Shown here: one piece after another, positions 1 through 8,596 of the stretch
Position numbering within the stretch: the first letter of the stretch is position 1
Layout: each line of letters opens with the position of its first letter
Origin: Deltaproteobacteria bacterium
GTDB lineage: Bacteria > Desulfobacterota > Desulfuromonadia > Geobacterales > Pseudopelobacteraceae
Length of the DNA stretch: 34,171 bases
Direction: 5' to 3'
NCBI GenBank assembly: GCA_021779135.1
Contig: JAJYBH010000020.1
Location: 1 to 34,171 of the forward strand
Notes under the pieces: model-generated
What the model saw: only the letters and a program-made list of their open reading frames with translations
The model's database searches: none
What the model was told of the DNA's origin: nothing
Program-made: the position numbers and the translations under genes

Positions 1-562
1 TGTTGCGCACGGCCCACAGGATGGAGGGCACCAGGTAGGCCAGGGACTTGCCGGTGCCGGTGCCGGCCTCGACCAGGACGACCTTGTCGTTGTTGAAGGC
101 CTCGGCCACGGCAAAGGCCATGCGCAACTGTTCGTCGCGCTGCTCGTAGCCCTTCAGGTGCGCCATCAGGCCATCGGCCGCGAAGACCCTGCCGATCTCG
201 TCCAGGGAGAGCAGCTCGCCTTTCTGTTCGGCAAAGGGGGTAACCACCTGGTAGCAACGGCTGCAGGCGTTGTCGACGATGGCAAATCCGATGCCCTGAT
301 TGCCGGCCACCGAAGCGATCTCCATGTCGGCCGACGAAGGCTCCAGACTGCCGGAGGGGTGGTTGTGGATGACCACATCACCACAGACGGCGCGGGCCAG
401 GATGGCGGGAACCGCCGTCCTGGTGCCACGGGCAATGACCTCCAGCTCGCAGATGATGCCATCCACATTGGTGCGGCCGATAAAAAAGACCTCGTTGCCG
501 GAGGCCTCTCCAATTTCATGACGCATCAGCAGCAGCGCGTCGTCGGTGAAATAGTTATTCAT
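1..562 (-). CDS. JAMM/RadC-like domain fused to DinG-type helicase (partial, runs off left edge)
   Basis: The minus strand reads open for 187 codons from the ATG at 562 to the window edge, so only the N-terminus is present. Residues about 1-115 look like a RadC/JAMM metal-binding domain: Glu24 in the segment GNEVFFIGR, then HNHPSG (His66, His68) and a downstream Ser/Asp (residues 77-79). After a short linker the sequence becomes a superfamily 2 helicase, with Walker A GTGTGKS at residues 167-173 followed by LAYLVPSILWAV, the pattern of DinG/XPD-like DNA helicases. Inferred role: DNA repair or structure-specific DNA processing, with a JAMM module that could be a peptidase/isopeptidase-like or nuclease-like domain. 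It follows the chromate transporter genes by seven bases, so it is probably their operon partner, although no functional link is obvious. The ribosome binding site is weak. The helicase C-terminus and any Fe-S cluster motif lie outside the window. Confidence 0.8.
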   Translation of the reverse strand, partial: MNNYFTDDALLLMRHEIGEASGNEVFFIGRTNVDGIICELEVIARGTRTAVPAILARAVCGDVVIHNHPSGSLEPSSADMEIASVAGNQGIGFAIVDNACSRCYQVVTPFAEQKGELLSLDEIGRVFAADGLMAHLKGYEQRDEQLRMAFAVAEAFNNDKVVLVEAGTGTGKSLAYLVPSILWAVRN

Positions 563-569
563 GATTTTC

Positions 570-1088
570 TCAATTCAGTAATAACCCCACCATGCCCGCC
601 CCCAGAATCACCAGCATCGGATTGACCTTGGTCCACTTGAAGAGCGCAAAACCGACCGCCAGGGTGATGAATTCCTTCGCCCCGGAGAGAGATGAAGCGC
701 CCAGATTCCAGGCCGCGGCCGCCACCAGGCCCACCACCGCCGGCAGGAGGCCATCCAGGGTGTTTTTGATGAGGTCGATGTTCTTCATACGTGCGTAATT
801 GCGGCCGACGACCAGCATCAGTACGACACAGGGCACGAAGATAAAGACCGTGGCCACCAGCCCCCCCAGAAAGCCCGCGGCTCGGAAACCGGTGAAGGTG
901 GCCAGCATGGCCAGCGGGCCGGGGGTCAGCTGCGAGAGGGCCAGACCGTCCAGGAACTGCCGCTGTGACAGCCACTGGTACTTTTCCACCATGATGTGAT
1001 TGAGCAGCGGGATCAGTACGTAGCCGCCGCCGACAAAGATCAGGCCGATGCGGAAGTAGATCCAGGCCAGGGAGAACAGGGACGTCAT
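570..1088 (-). CDS. Chromate transporter half-subunit (CHR family), second gene
   Basis: A 172-residue hydrophobic protein of the short CHR (ChrA) family, members of which act in pairs as an inner-membrane chromate or sulfate-type anion transporter. Diagnostic features are the FRIGLIFVGGGYVLIPLL segment near the N-terminus and the LALSQLTPGPLAMLATFTGF block, both typical of CHR domains, followed by several membrane-spanning stretches. The start was put at the ATG at 1088 because it overlaps the stop of the upstream CHR gene by one base (TGATG), which suggests translational coupling. A longer reading frame extends upstream to 1121 but would lie inside the neighbour. Chromate specificity is a family label only; the physiological substrate cannot be read from sequence. 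Confidence 0.88.
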   Translation of the reverse strand: MTSLFSLAWIYFRIGLIFVGGGYVLIPLLNHIMVEKYQWLSQRQFLDGLALSQLTPGPLAMLATFTGFRAAGFLGGLVATVFIFVPCVVLMLVVGRNYARMKNIDLIKNTLDGLLPAVVGLVAAAAWNLGASSLSGAKEFITLAVGFALFKWTKVNPMLVILGAGMVGLLLN

Positions 1089-1645
1089 CAGCAATGCCTC
1101 CGTCGGTAGATACACATGCACAGCGACCAGACCGCGGCCGCCAGCAGGACCCAGGCGGCATTAAGCTTGAAAAAGACCGTGGCGGCAAAGGCAACCAGGG
1201 CCATCAGCATGCCGTTATAGCCCTTGATCTGCTTGCGTCCCATGTCGATGGCCACGACCACGATCAGACCGATAACCACCGGGTTGGTGCCCTTGAGGGC
1301 GGCCTGCAGTTGCGGCAGCTTGTTATAGGTGAAGTAGAGCCAGGAAAGCAGCGACACCAGCAGGAAGGAAGGCAGGATAAAACCGACCGCGGCGGTAACG
1401 CCCCCCCGGATGCCGCGCAGGTGGTGACCGGTAAAGGTGCAGACATTCAGGGAGAAGGGGCCCAGGATCTGGCCAAAGGCCAGACCGTGCAGGAATTCTT
1501 CACTGTCGATCCACTGCTTTTCCCTGACGCAGATCCGTTCCACCAGGGCAACGATGGCCATGCCGCCGCCGAAACCCGTTAAACCGATCTTGGCAAAGGT
1601 CAGGAAGATCTCTTTCAAACCAACTTTATTCCCGTGGACAGGCAT
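1088..1645 (-). CDS. Chromate transporter half-subunit (CHR family), first gene
   Basis: A 185-residue membrane protein, the partner CHR half. It carries LTFAKIGLTGFGGGMAIVALVE near the N-terminus, then the LAFGQILGPFSLNVCTFTGHHL segment equivalent to the proline-containing block of the second half. Two consecutive genes with inverted-topology halves are the usual arrangement of short-chain CHR transporters. The start was placed at the ATG at 1645 (MPVHGNK), because the frame extends to 1720 only through sequence with no transporter character that crosses the likely promoter region of the divergent mtnA gene. No strong Shine-Dalgarno sequence is visible, so the exact start is uncertain. Confidence 0.85.
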   Translation of the reverse strand: MPVHGNKVGLKEIFLTFAKIGLTGFGGGMAIVALVERICVREKQWIDSEEFLHGLAFGQILGPFSLNVCTFTGHHLRGIRGGVTAAVGFILPSFLLVSLLSWLYFTYNKLPQLQAALKGTNPVVIGLIVVVAIDMGRKQIKGYNGMLMALVAFAATVFFKLNAAWVLLAAAVWSLCMCIYRRRHC

Positions 1646-1691
1646 ACAGCAGTTATACCAGCGCCGGCACCGTATCAGCAAGGAGAAATGA

Positions 1692-1719
1692 TTGCCTGAA
1701 TCCGCCCCTCCGTGATACA
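1692..1719 (+). promoter_or_regulatory. Possible sigma-70-type promoter for mtnA
   Basis: TTGCCT at 1692-1697 is followed after 16 bases by GATACA at 1714-1719, about 40 bases before the mtnA start. Both hexamers are imperfect, so this is only a candidate. A good ribosome binding site AAGGAG lies at 1748-1753. Confidence 0.25.
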
Positions 1720-1759
1720 TTTAATCTTCGATTTTCACCTTCTTCACAAGGAGCCCTAC

Positions 1760-2800
1760 ATGTCCTTCCGCACCATAGAATGGCGCGACGACGCTGTTAT
1801 CATGATCGACCAGACCCGTCTGCCGGGCGAGGAGATTTACAACACCTACACCGATTTCAAGGCGGTGGCGGAAGCCATCAAAGGCATGATCATCCGTGGG
1901 GCCCCGGCCATCGGCGTGGCGGCGGCCATGGGCATTGCCCTGGGTGCGCGGGACATCATCGCCGACACCCATGAGTCCTTCTTCAAACAGTTGGAGAACG
2001 TCTGCGACGTCATGGCCCGCACCCGTCCCACGGCAGTCAACCTCTTCTGGGGCATAGAACGCATGAAGCGGGTCGCCGAGGCCAATCGCGACAAAAAACT
2101 CAGCCAGATCAAAGAGATTCTCAAGAAGGAAGCCATACTCATCGAGGAAGACGACCTGACCATCTGCCGCAATATCGGCAAGTGGGGCGCCACCCTGATC
2201 CCGGAAGGTGCCACGGTCCTGACCCACTGCAATGCCGGCGGACTGGCCACGGCCGGTTACGGCACCGCCCTGGGCGTGATCCGAGCCGCCCAGGAAGCCG
2301 GCAAGGATATCCGGGTCTTCGCCGACGAGACCCGACCGTGGCTGCAGGGAGCCCGTCTGACCGCCTGGGAGCTGATGAAAGAGGGCATTCCCGTGACCTT
2401 GATCTCCGATAACATGGCCGGTTTCTTCATGAACCGGGGCGAGATCACCTGCTGCGTGGTCGGTGCCGACCGCATCGCGGCCAATGGCGACACGGCCAAC
2501 AAGATCGGCACCTATTCCGTGGCCGTACTGGCAAAGGAAAACAACATCCCCTTCTATGTGGCAGCACCCGTTTCCACCCTGGACCTGACCCTCAGTGACG
2601 GCAGCAAGATCCCCATTGAAGAACGTCCGGCCAGCGAAGTGACCCATATCAAGGGGGTTGCCATAGCTCCCGGGGGTGTCGCTGTCCGCAACCCGTCCTT
2701 CGATGTGACCCCGGCCCGCTACATCACCGCCATAATCACCGAAAACGGCATCGTCAAGGATGATTTCCAGGCGGGTCTGCGCAAGATGGCGGGTTGCTGA
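1760..2800 (+). CDS. mtnA: S-methyl-5-thioribose-1-phosphate isomerase
   Basis: A 346-residue protein that converts 5-methylthioribose-1-phosphate to 5-methylthioribulose-1-phosphate in methionine salvage (cytoplasm). Its length matches the family. Visible hallmarks are [14 protein letters not shown] near residue 50, the catalytic-cysteine segment [13 protein letters not shown] (Cys157), the [16 protein letters not shown] block, and [19 protein letters not shown] with the catalytic Asp237. The ATG at 1760 was chosen because it has an AAGGAG site 6 bases upstream and begins at the conserved MSFRTIEW N-terminus; a longer frame from 1712 adds non-conserved residues. It is followed two bases later by glnE, suggesting cotranscription. 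The eIF2B-alpha-like family also includes ribose-1,5-bisphosphate isomerases, but the residues seen favour MtnA. Confidence 0.96.
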   Translation: MSFRTIEWRDDAVIMIDQTRLPGEEIYNTYTDFKAVAEAIKGMIIRGAPAIGVAAAMGIALGARDIIADTHESFFKQLENVCDVMARTRPTAVNLFWGIERMKRVAEANRDKKLSQIKEILKKEAILIEEDDLTICRNIGKWGATLIPEGATVLTHCNAGGLATAGYGTALGVIRAAQEAGKDIRVFADETRPWLQGARLTAWELMKEGIPVTLISDNMAGFFMNRGEITCCVVGADRIAANGDTANKIGTYSVAVLAKENNIPFYVAAPVSTLDLTLSDGSKIPIEERPASEVTHIKGVAIAPGGVAVRNPSFDVTPARYITAIITENGIVKDDFQAGLRKMAGC

Positions 2801-2802
2801 CC

Positions 2803-5800
2803 ATGCATGTGGAGCGTTTTTCCCGGGATTTCCGCCGCATCATGTCTATTGAGGAAAGCGCCGGGCGAGCCGCCGAGCTGGCGGCGTTCCTCCAGAGCCA
2901 CGGCTATATTTACGGGGCACGGTCGGCGGATAATATCCTTCTGATCCAGTCGCTCTTCCCGGTTGAAACGCTGCACCGCATTGTCGTCTCCGCCTTTTTG
3001 ACCCCATCGCCGGATATGGCGCTCAACACGTTCGAGCGGCTGATAACGGTCATTCATCCGGCCGACGTGCTGGAGATCGCCCGCCACAAGAAGCGTCTCG
3101 CCCAGTTTCTTCAGGTCTGCGGTTCATCTCCCTTCCTGGTCAACCTGATCTTCAAGACACCCGACACCTTCCGCTGGCTGTTTCTGGAAGACGGCATTAA
3201 CATCAGCCGCTCAGCCGGCGATATGCTGGTCGAACTGCTTCGTCAGGCCGAGGGATCGACCGATTTCGCGGCGCTGCTCAAGACGCTGCGCTGCTTCAAG
3301 AGATCCGAGATCCTGCGTATCGCGGCCCGGGACCTGAACGGACTGGCGTCGCTGGAGGAGGTGACCGCCGAGCTCTCCAGTCTGGCGTCCGCCTCTCTGC
3401 AGGTGGCCCACGATGTCTGTCTCCAATGCCTGATCCGCGAGTGCGGCATCCCGCTGATGCGAACCGAGAGCGGACCGCGCCAGGCACGGATGACCGTGCT
3501 CGGTATGGGCAAACTGGGTGGCAATGAGCTCAATTTTTCCTCCGATATCGACATAATCTTTTTCTACGAGTCGGACAAGGGCGAAACCAGCGGCATCAGT
3601 GACGGCTCGGGCGGCATGAAAGGGTCCATCTCCCTGCATGCCTTTTTCAACAAGCTGGGCGAGATGATCAGCAAGGCCCTGTCCCTGGTGACCGAGGACG
3701 GCTTTGTGTTCCGCGTTGATGTAGGCTTGCGGCCGGAGGGCAAATCCGGCGACATGGCGATTTCGCTGCGCTCGGCCGAGGTCTACTACGAGTCGTGGGG
3801 CCAGTCCTGGGAACGGACCGCCATGCTCAAGGCCCGACCGGTGGCCGGTTCCCTGGAATTGGGTGAGCAGCTCTTGAAGATGCTGCAGCCGTTCGTGTAC
3901 CGGAAATATCTCGATTACAACCTGATCGAGGATATGAAGAACATGAAGCAGAAGATCGATGCCTCGCTGACCCGCTCCATGGAGGGTGAGACCAACCTCA
4001 AGCTGGGACGGGGCGGCATCCGCGAAATAGAGTTCTTTATCCAGGCCCTGCAACTGGTCTACGCCGGAAAGGACCCACTCCTGCGCGAGCGCAACTCGCT
4101 GAAATCATTGGATTCACTGCTGTCGGCCCGCCTGATCAGCGCCGAAGACCACCTCCGGCTTTCCGACGCCTACCGTTTCCTGCGCACGGTCGAGCACCGC
4201 ATCCAGGTTGTGCAGGAGCGGCAGACCCACAACCTGCCCACCAAGGGAGACGAAATCCTGGCGCTTTCCCGAAGGTGCGGCTTTCTGCGCCAGTACGGGC
4301 TCGAACAGTTCCGCGAGGTTCTGGAGGGGCACCGCCGCAACGTCTCGGCCATTTACGGCAACCTGTTTCTCTCCCGTGACGAGAAGCTGGAACAGGATAC
4401 GACCCCCGAGGTTCTCTTCTTTCTGGACCACAAGGCCGATGCCGACCTGGTCAAGGATATGCTGGCGGAACGGCAATTCGAGAACGTTGACCGGGCCTAC
4501 GAGAACCTGCTCTCGCTGAGAAACGGGCCGGTCAGGGCCAATCTGACCGAACGCAGCCGCAGGCTTCTCGAAAAGATATCTCCCCTGCTGTTGCAGGAGA
4601 TCTTCGAATCTCCCGATCCGGACATGGCGCTGGCCAACCTGGAACGCTTCCTGACCATGATCGGTACCCGCTCCTCCTACTACGCCCTGCTGGCAGAGAA
4701 TCGGGAGACTCTCCGGCTGCTGGTGTCGCTGTTCGGCATGTCCGAATTCCTCTCCAAGATCCTGATCAACCACCCGGAGCTGCTGGACAGCCTGGTGGCC
4801 CGTGGTGATACCTCCGCCATAAAGCCCAGGGAGACCATGCTTTCGGACCTGGATTACCTGCTGGAACAGAGCGACTACTTCGAGGAGCAGCTCGATGTCC
4901 TGCGTCGCTACCGCAATGAGGAATTCCTGCGCATCGGACTGAATGACATTCACGGGCGGCTGGGGCAGAGCGAAGTTACCTCGCAGCTGAGCCTGCTGGG
5001 TGAGGCCTGTCTTGAGGCGGCCTTTGGGCTGGCCGTGGGTGAGTTGAAGCGCTTCGGCAAACCGATGTACCGTTCCGAGGGGAGTGACCGGCAGGCAGGC
5101 ATGGCGGTCATCGCCATGGGCAAGCTGGGTGGCGGGGATCTCAATTACCACTCCGACCTGGACATAATCTTCGTCTATGACCACCAGGGCACTACGGATG
5201 GCGACAGACAGATCACTAACCATGAGTATTTCGCCAAACTGGCCCAGAAAGTCATCTCCATCCTCAGCCTGCAGACCCGCGAGGGGTATGTCTACAAGAT
5301 CGACACCCGTCTGCGCCCCTCGGGAAACGCCGGCCCGCTGGTCACCTCGCTGGACTCGTTTCTCGAATATCACCGCAAGGAGGCCCAGGTCTGGGAGCGG
5401 CAGGCGCTAACCAAGGCCCGCGTTGTGCTGGGCGACCAAAAGCTGGCCAGTCTTCTGGATGATGTCGTTCGCCAGACCGTCTATGGCGCCTCCATCGATG
5501 ACGATGGGCGCCGGGAGATCCACCGCCTGCGCATGCGCATGGAAAACGAACTGGCCAAGGAAACCGCCGACACCTACAACATCAAGACCGGCCGGGGCGG
5601 CATGGTGGATGTGGAATTCGCCGTACAATACCTGCTGCTCAAATATGGCTGCCGCTATCCGGAACTGCGCAGCGTCAGCACCATCGTGGCGCTCAAGGAG
5701 ATCCGCTCCCTGGGCCTCCTCAAGGAGGGGGACGCCGAAACGCTGCTGAACGGCTACAAGTTCCTGCGCAAACTGGAAAACCGCCTGCGCATCATCCATG

Positions 5801-5976
5801 ATTATTCGGTAAACGATCTGAGTGGTCCCAAGGGCTACATCAACAAACTTGCCCGCAGGCTGGGCTATGATCCGAAACTGAAAAATCCGGGCGCGAGCCT
5901 GATCAGCGATTACGAGGAGACAACCGGCAGGATCCGCGACTGTTATGACCGGATCCTGGGAGAGGGGACAGCATGA
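2803..5976 (+). CDS. glnE: Bifunctional glutamine synthetase adenylyltransferase/adenylyl-removing enzyme
   Basis: A 1057-residue protein that adenylylates and deadenylylates glutamine synthetase in response to PII and nitrogen status. It has the diagnostic duplicated nucleotidyltransferase architecture: an N-terminal adenylyl-removase domain with GMGKLGGNELNFSSDIDIIF (Asp248 and Asp250) and a C-terminal adenylyl-transferase domain with AMGKLGGGDLNYHSDLDIIF (Asp785 and Asp787). Each is followed by helical regions with GRGGIREIEF and GRGGMVDVEF, the conserved GlnE-type motifs. At 1057 residues it is somewhat longer than the 946-residue E. coli enzyme. The ATG at 2803 is two bases after the mtnA stop; a TTG at 2794 is also in frame. 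The 3' end overlaps the next gene by four bases (ATGA). Confidence 0.96.
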   Translation: MHVERFSRDFRRIMSIEESAGRAAELAAFLQSHGYIYGARSADNILLIQSLFPVETLHRIVVSAFLTPSPDMALNTFERLITVIHPADVLEIARHKKRLAQFLQVCGSSPFLVNLIFKTPDTFRWLFLEDGINISRSAGDMLVELLRQAEGSTDFAALLKTLRCFKRSEILRIAARDLNGLASLEEVTAELSSLASASLQVAHDVCLQCLIRECGIPLMRTESGPRQARMTVLGMGKLGGNELNFSSDIDIIFFYESDKGETSGISDGSGGMKGSISLHAFFNKLGEMISKALSLVTEDGFVFRVDVGLRPEGKSGDMAISLRSAEVYYESWGQSWERTAMLKARPVAGSLELGEQLLKMLQPFVYRKYLDYNLIEDMKNMKQKIDASLTRSMEGETNLKLGRGGIREIEFFIQALQLVYAGKDPLLRERNSLKSLDSLLSARLISAEDHLRLSDAYRFLRTVEHRIQVVQERQTHNLPTKGDEILALSRRCGFLRQYGLEQFREVLEGHRRNVSAIYGNLFLSRDEKLEQDTTPEVLFFLDHKADADLVKDMLAERQFENVDRAYENLLSLRNGPVRANLTERSRRLLEKISPLLLQEIFESPDPDMALANLERFLTMIGTRSSYYALLAENRETLRLLVSLFGMSEFLSKILINHPELLDSLVARGDTSAIKPRETMLSDLDYLLEQSDYFEEQLDVLRRYRNEEFLRIGLNDIHGRLGQSEVTSQLSLLGEACLEAAFGLAVGELKRFGKPMYRSEGSDRQAGMAVIAMGKLGGGDLNYHSDLDIIFVYDHQGTTDGDRQITNHEYFAKLAQKVISILSLQTREGYVYKIDTRLRPSGNAGPLVTSLDSFLEYHRKEAQVWERQALTKARVVLGDQKLASLLDDVVRQTVYGASIDDDGRREIHRLRMRMENELAKETADTYNIKTGRGGMVDVEFAVQYLLLKYGCRYPELRSVSTIVALKEIRSLGLLKEGDAETLLNGYKFLRKLENRLRIIHDYSVNDLSGPKGYINKLARRLGYDPKLKNPGASLISDYEETTGRIRDCYDRILGEGTA

Positions 5977-6221
5977 ATATCCGCAAGAAGTTTCTCGACT
6001 ACGAGTACGAAGAGGTTCTGGATACGAAGACCCGCGAACTGATCCGGGTCGGCTGCGCCATTGCAGTGGGATGCCCCACCTGACTGAAGAAACACTTCGC
6101 GGTCGCGAAGGAAGCGGGGGCAACCAGGGAGGAACTGCGCGAGGCGATCGCCTACGGCATCATCGCCCCGTCAGGCAGGGCCAAGAACTTTGCCCTGGGG
6201 ATGCTGGAAGAGGTGGAGTAA
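5973..6221 (+). CDS. AhpD/carboxymuconolactone decarboxylase-like selenoprotein (CPTU active site; in-frame UGA)
   Basis: An 82-residue protein whose codon 37 is TGA (6081-6083), read here as selenocysteine. The reading frame continues with strong family character on both sides of the TGA: VGCAIAVGCPT before, and LKKHFAVAKEAGATREELRE then AIAYGIIAPSG after, ending at TAA 6219-6221. The Cys34-Pro-Thr-Sec37 motif and His41 four residues later copy the CxxC...H arrangement of AhpD-type thiol peroxidase/disulfide reductases, with Sec replacing the second Cys. The ATG overlaps the glnE stop (ATGA) and has AGAGGGGA just upstream. A SECIS-like hairpin directly follows the UGA. Inferred role: peroxide or disulfide redox chemistry in the cytoplasm. 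AhpD-like selenoproteins have been reported in deltaproteobacteria from computational surveys (recalled, not checked). The alternative, a nonsense-mutated gene, is unlikely given the hairpin. Confidence 0.9.
6081..6110 (+). promoter_or_regulatory. Bacterial SECIS element directing UGA to selenocysteine
   Basis: The UGA at 6081-6083 is followed by exactly 11 bases and then a perfect 6-bp stem, CTTCGC (6095-6100) with GCGAAG (6105-6110), closing a GGTC tetraloop (6101-6104). The E. coli fdhF SECIS, as I recall it, also has 11 bases between UGA and the apical stem and a GGUC apical loop contacted by SelB. The spacing and loop therefore match the best-known bacterial SECIS, while the stem sequence differs and also encodes conserved protein residues. 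Confidence 0.88.
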
Positions 6222-6244
6222 ACCGCTGAGCCGGAAGGCTGAGG

Positions 6245-7042
6245 TCAGCTGTCAGCTGTGGCAGGATCGTCGATCAGGAGGATCTGGCTCAGGGCGTCGT
6301 CGATCTTGCCCACGTCAACGGTGGTGTTGAAGCAGGGACCGAAGGGACGGTCGTTGAGGATGCCGATCACCGGCAGCGGGTAGCAGTCCTTGATGCCGGA
6401 GGTGAGATCGCGCTCGCAGGCCACGGCCAGCACCAGCTTGGGGCGCTTTTCCACGATGACCTTGCGGGCCAGGGTGCCGCCGGTGGCAACGGAGATATCG
6501 ATATGGTATTTGCGGCTGATCTCCACAAGCCCCTTGATGTCGCAGCGGCCGCACAGCACGCATTTGTTGATATCCCCGGTGACCTTGATCTCGCAGTCAA
6601 ACAACTGGATGCAGTGCGGCAGCAGCACCAGGATGCGGTCCGGGCTGATCTTTTGCCGCTGGGAAATCACCAGGCTGTTGTTCATGGCGATAAACGACTG
6701 GCGGATGCCGTCCTTGTCAATACCCAGCATGCGACCGACGAACTCGATCACCGGCAGCAGGAACTTGATCACCACCAGCCGCATGAAGCGGGTGAAGAAG
6801 ATGTCCTTGCCCAGGGCGGTGGTCAATACCAGCAGGCCGGTACCCAGGATGGCGACCCCGGACAGCACCGCCACGGCAATGCCGACAATGTGCGGCAGAT
6901 TGGGGTGGATGTTGGCCAGGCCACGGTTGGGAACCCACCAGATCAGAAAAATCAGTCCCACCAGGATCAGGCAGGTGAGCCCCATGAGTGAGATGAACAG
7001 CCGCTTGCGCGGCGGCGCGATTTTTTCTTCGGCAGCGGTCAT
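6245..7042 (-). CDS. DUF116 membrane protein
   Basis: A 265-residue protein matching the DUF116 family. Two hydrophobic segments (about residues 14-36 and 45-75) are followed by a soluble domain with a cysteine cluster: LPHCIQLFDC, then NKCVLCGRCDIKGL, then VACERDLTSGIKDCYPLPVIG. The Cys spacing looks able to bind metal or an Fe-S cluster. The function is not established. It is the last gene of the def-fmt operon: its ATG overlaps the fmt stop by four bases, so it is almost certainly cotranslated with the formylation/deformylation genes. A role connected with protein N-terminal processing is only an inference from that linkage. Confidence 0.85.
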   Translation of the reverse strand: MTAAEEKIAPPRKRLFISLMGLTCLILVGLIFLIWWVPNRGLANIHPNLPHIVGIAVAVLSGVAILGTGLLVLTTALGKDIFFTRFMRLVVIKFLLPVIEFVGRMLGIDKDGIRQSFIAMNNSLVISQRQKISPDRILVLLPHCIQLFDCEIKVTGDINKCVLCGRCDIKGLVEISRKYHIDISVATGGTLARKVIVEKRPKLVLAVACERDLTSGIKDCYPLPVIGILNDRPFGPCFNTTVDVGKIDDALSQILLIDDPATADS

Positions 7043-7998
7043 GCCTGGTTACCCCCGTCCTGTTCGCCGGAAAACAGTGTCCCGACAGGGATTGCGAACC
7101 CGGCAAGAAGACTGGCGGCATCCAGCCGCTTTCTTCCGGCCAGTTGCATCTCTTCCAGAATAAGACTACCCTTCAGACACGCCACCTCAAGACCATGCCT
7201 ATCGGCCCGCAGCACCGTGCCCGGCACACCATCCCCCTCGCCTACCCTGCTGCGGTAGACCTTGAGCACCTGGTCTCCCAGAAAGGTGTAGGCAACCGGC
7301 CAGACCGCCAGACCGCGGACAAGATTGTGGATGCTGCGGGCGTCGCGATGCCAGTCGATCCGTCCGTCTTCCTTCTTCAAGAGCGGCGCGTAGCAGCTCA
7401 GGGAATCATCCTGCTGCTGCGGGACGATCGTGCCGGCAGCCAGGCCGTCCAGGGTCTCGGACAGAAGTTCGGCGCCCATGGCCGACATGCGGTCATGCAA
7501 CGCCACGATATCTTCGTCCTGATCGAGCGGTGTCGATTGTTTCAGCAGCATGGGACCGGTGTCCAGCCCGGCATCCATCAGCATGGTGGTGACGCCGGTT
7601 TCGTTCTCGCCGTTGATGATGCACCAATTGAGCGGTGCGGCTCCCCGGTAGCGCGGCAGCAGCGAGGCATGCACATTGATGCAACCCAGGGGAGGGATGT
7701 CCAGCAGTGATTGAGGGAGGATTTGACCAAACGCGACAACGATGATCACATCGGGAGACAGGTTGCGAAGGATCTCTATAACATCGGGATTACGCACCCG
7801 GGCCGGCTGATATACCGGGATGGCATGCCGGATGGCCAACTCCTTGACTGGCGGCGGCATCAGATGCTGGCCCCGTCCCTTGGGCCGATCGGGCTGGGTT
7901 ACCACCGCCACGACCTGCTCGCCGCGGTCGATCAGTTTTTGCAGTGTGGGACAGGCAAAATCCGGTGTGCCCATGAAAATGACCCGCAGACCGCTCAC
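7039..7998 (-). CDS. fmt: Methionyl-tRNA formyltransferase
   Basis: A 319-residue enzyme that transfers a formyl group from 10-formyltetrahydrofolate to initiator Met-tRNA. Conserved features are the N-terminal RVIFMGTPDFACP strand/turn, the TQPDRPKGRGQ loop, the formyl-transfer motif HASLLPRYRGAAPLNW, and MLMDAGLDTGPML, followed by a C-terminal OB-like domain. It starts with GTG at 7998, overlapping the def stop by four bases (GTGA), and ends overlapping the next ATG. This is the common bacterial def-fmt arrangement, with DUF116 added. Confidence 0.97.
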   Translation of the reverse strand: MSGLRVIFMGTPDFACPTLQKLIDRGEQVVAVVTQPDRPKGRGQHLMPPPVKELAIRHAIPVYQPARVRNPDVIEILRNLSPDVIIVVAFGQILPQSLLDIPPLGCINVHASLLPRYRGAAPLNWCIINGENETGVTTMLMDAGLDTGPMLLKQSTPLDQDEDIVALHDRMSAMGAELLSETLDGLAAGTIVPQQQDDSLSCYAPLLKKEDGRIDWHRDARSIHNLVRGLAVWPVAYTFLGDQVLKVYRSRVGEGDGVPGTVLRADRHGLEVACLKGSLILEEMQLAGRKRLDAASLLAGFAIPVGTLFSGEQDGGNQA

Positions 7999-8510
7999 GG
8001 TTTATCCCCGCTCGATTCCGCCAGCCTGCGCGCCCGTCGTTTGAAGAGATCACGCTTGAGCGGCGAGAGGTGGTCCACAAACAGGATGCCGTCCAGGTGG
8101 TCGATTTCATGCTGGAAGGCAATCGCCAGCAGTTCATCGGCCCGCCAGGTCTGCTCGTTGCCCTCCAGATCGAGCGCCTTGACCACCACCCGGGCATGGC
8201 GACGCACATTGGCGGCATAGCCGGGAACGGACAGGCAGCCTTCTTCCTCATAGGCCTCGCCTTCGGAGTGAACAATAACGGGGTTTATCGCCACGATCAG
8301 ATCCGGCGCTTCGTCCTTGCCGGATACATCAATGACGATGATGCGCTGGTGCACGCCGATCTGCGGCGCGGCCAGCCCGACTCCCGGCGCGTCGTACATG
8401 GTCTCGGCCATATCCCGCGCCACTTCACGGATGCTGTCATTGATAACAACCACGGGCGCGGATTTCTTCTTAAGTTCTGGATCAGGGTAGGTGAGGATGG
8501 TGCGGATCAT
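7995..8510 (-). CDS. def: Peptide deformylase
   Basis: A 171-residue metalloenzyme that removes the formyl group from nascent proteins. All three family motifs are present: GVGLAAPQIGV (motif I), EEGCLSVPG with the metal-binding Cys (motif II), and QHEIDHLDGILFVDH with the two metal-binding His and catalytic Glu (motif III). The ATG at 8510 was chosen because it gives the conserved MIRTILTYPDPELKKK start and has an AAGG sequence upstream; the open frame extends to 8588 but those residues are not conserved. First gene of the def-fmt-DUF116 operon. Confidence 0.97.
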   Translation of the reverse strand: MIRTILTYPDPELKKKSAPVVVINDSIREVARDMAETMYDAPGVGLAAPQIGVHQRIIVIDVSGKDEAPDLIVAINPVIVHSEGEAYEEEGCLSVPGYAANVRRHARVVVKALDLEGNEQTWRADELLAIAFQHEIDHLDGILFVDHLSPLKRDLFKRRARRLAESSGDKP

Positions 8511-8596
8511 GGTGCCCTTCACAACTTTGGTTTCTAAATTCCGACATGTGACAAACGTCCCTCGGCGCTGCCTGACAAGCAGCACCACATCGATTC

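Noticed and set aside
4114-5373. 419-codon minus-strand open frame opposite glnE
   Set aside because: Antisense shadow of a conserved gene; no recognisable domains or start signals.
5945-6229. Alternative plus-strand frame of 94 codons over the selenoprotein
   Set aside because: It lacks family similarity, whereas the UGA-containing frame matches AhpD-like proteins throughout.
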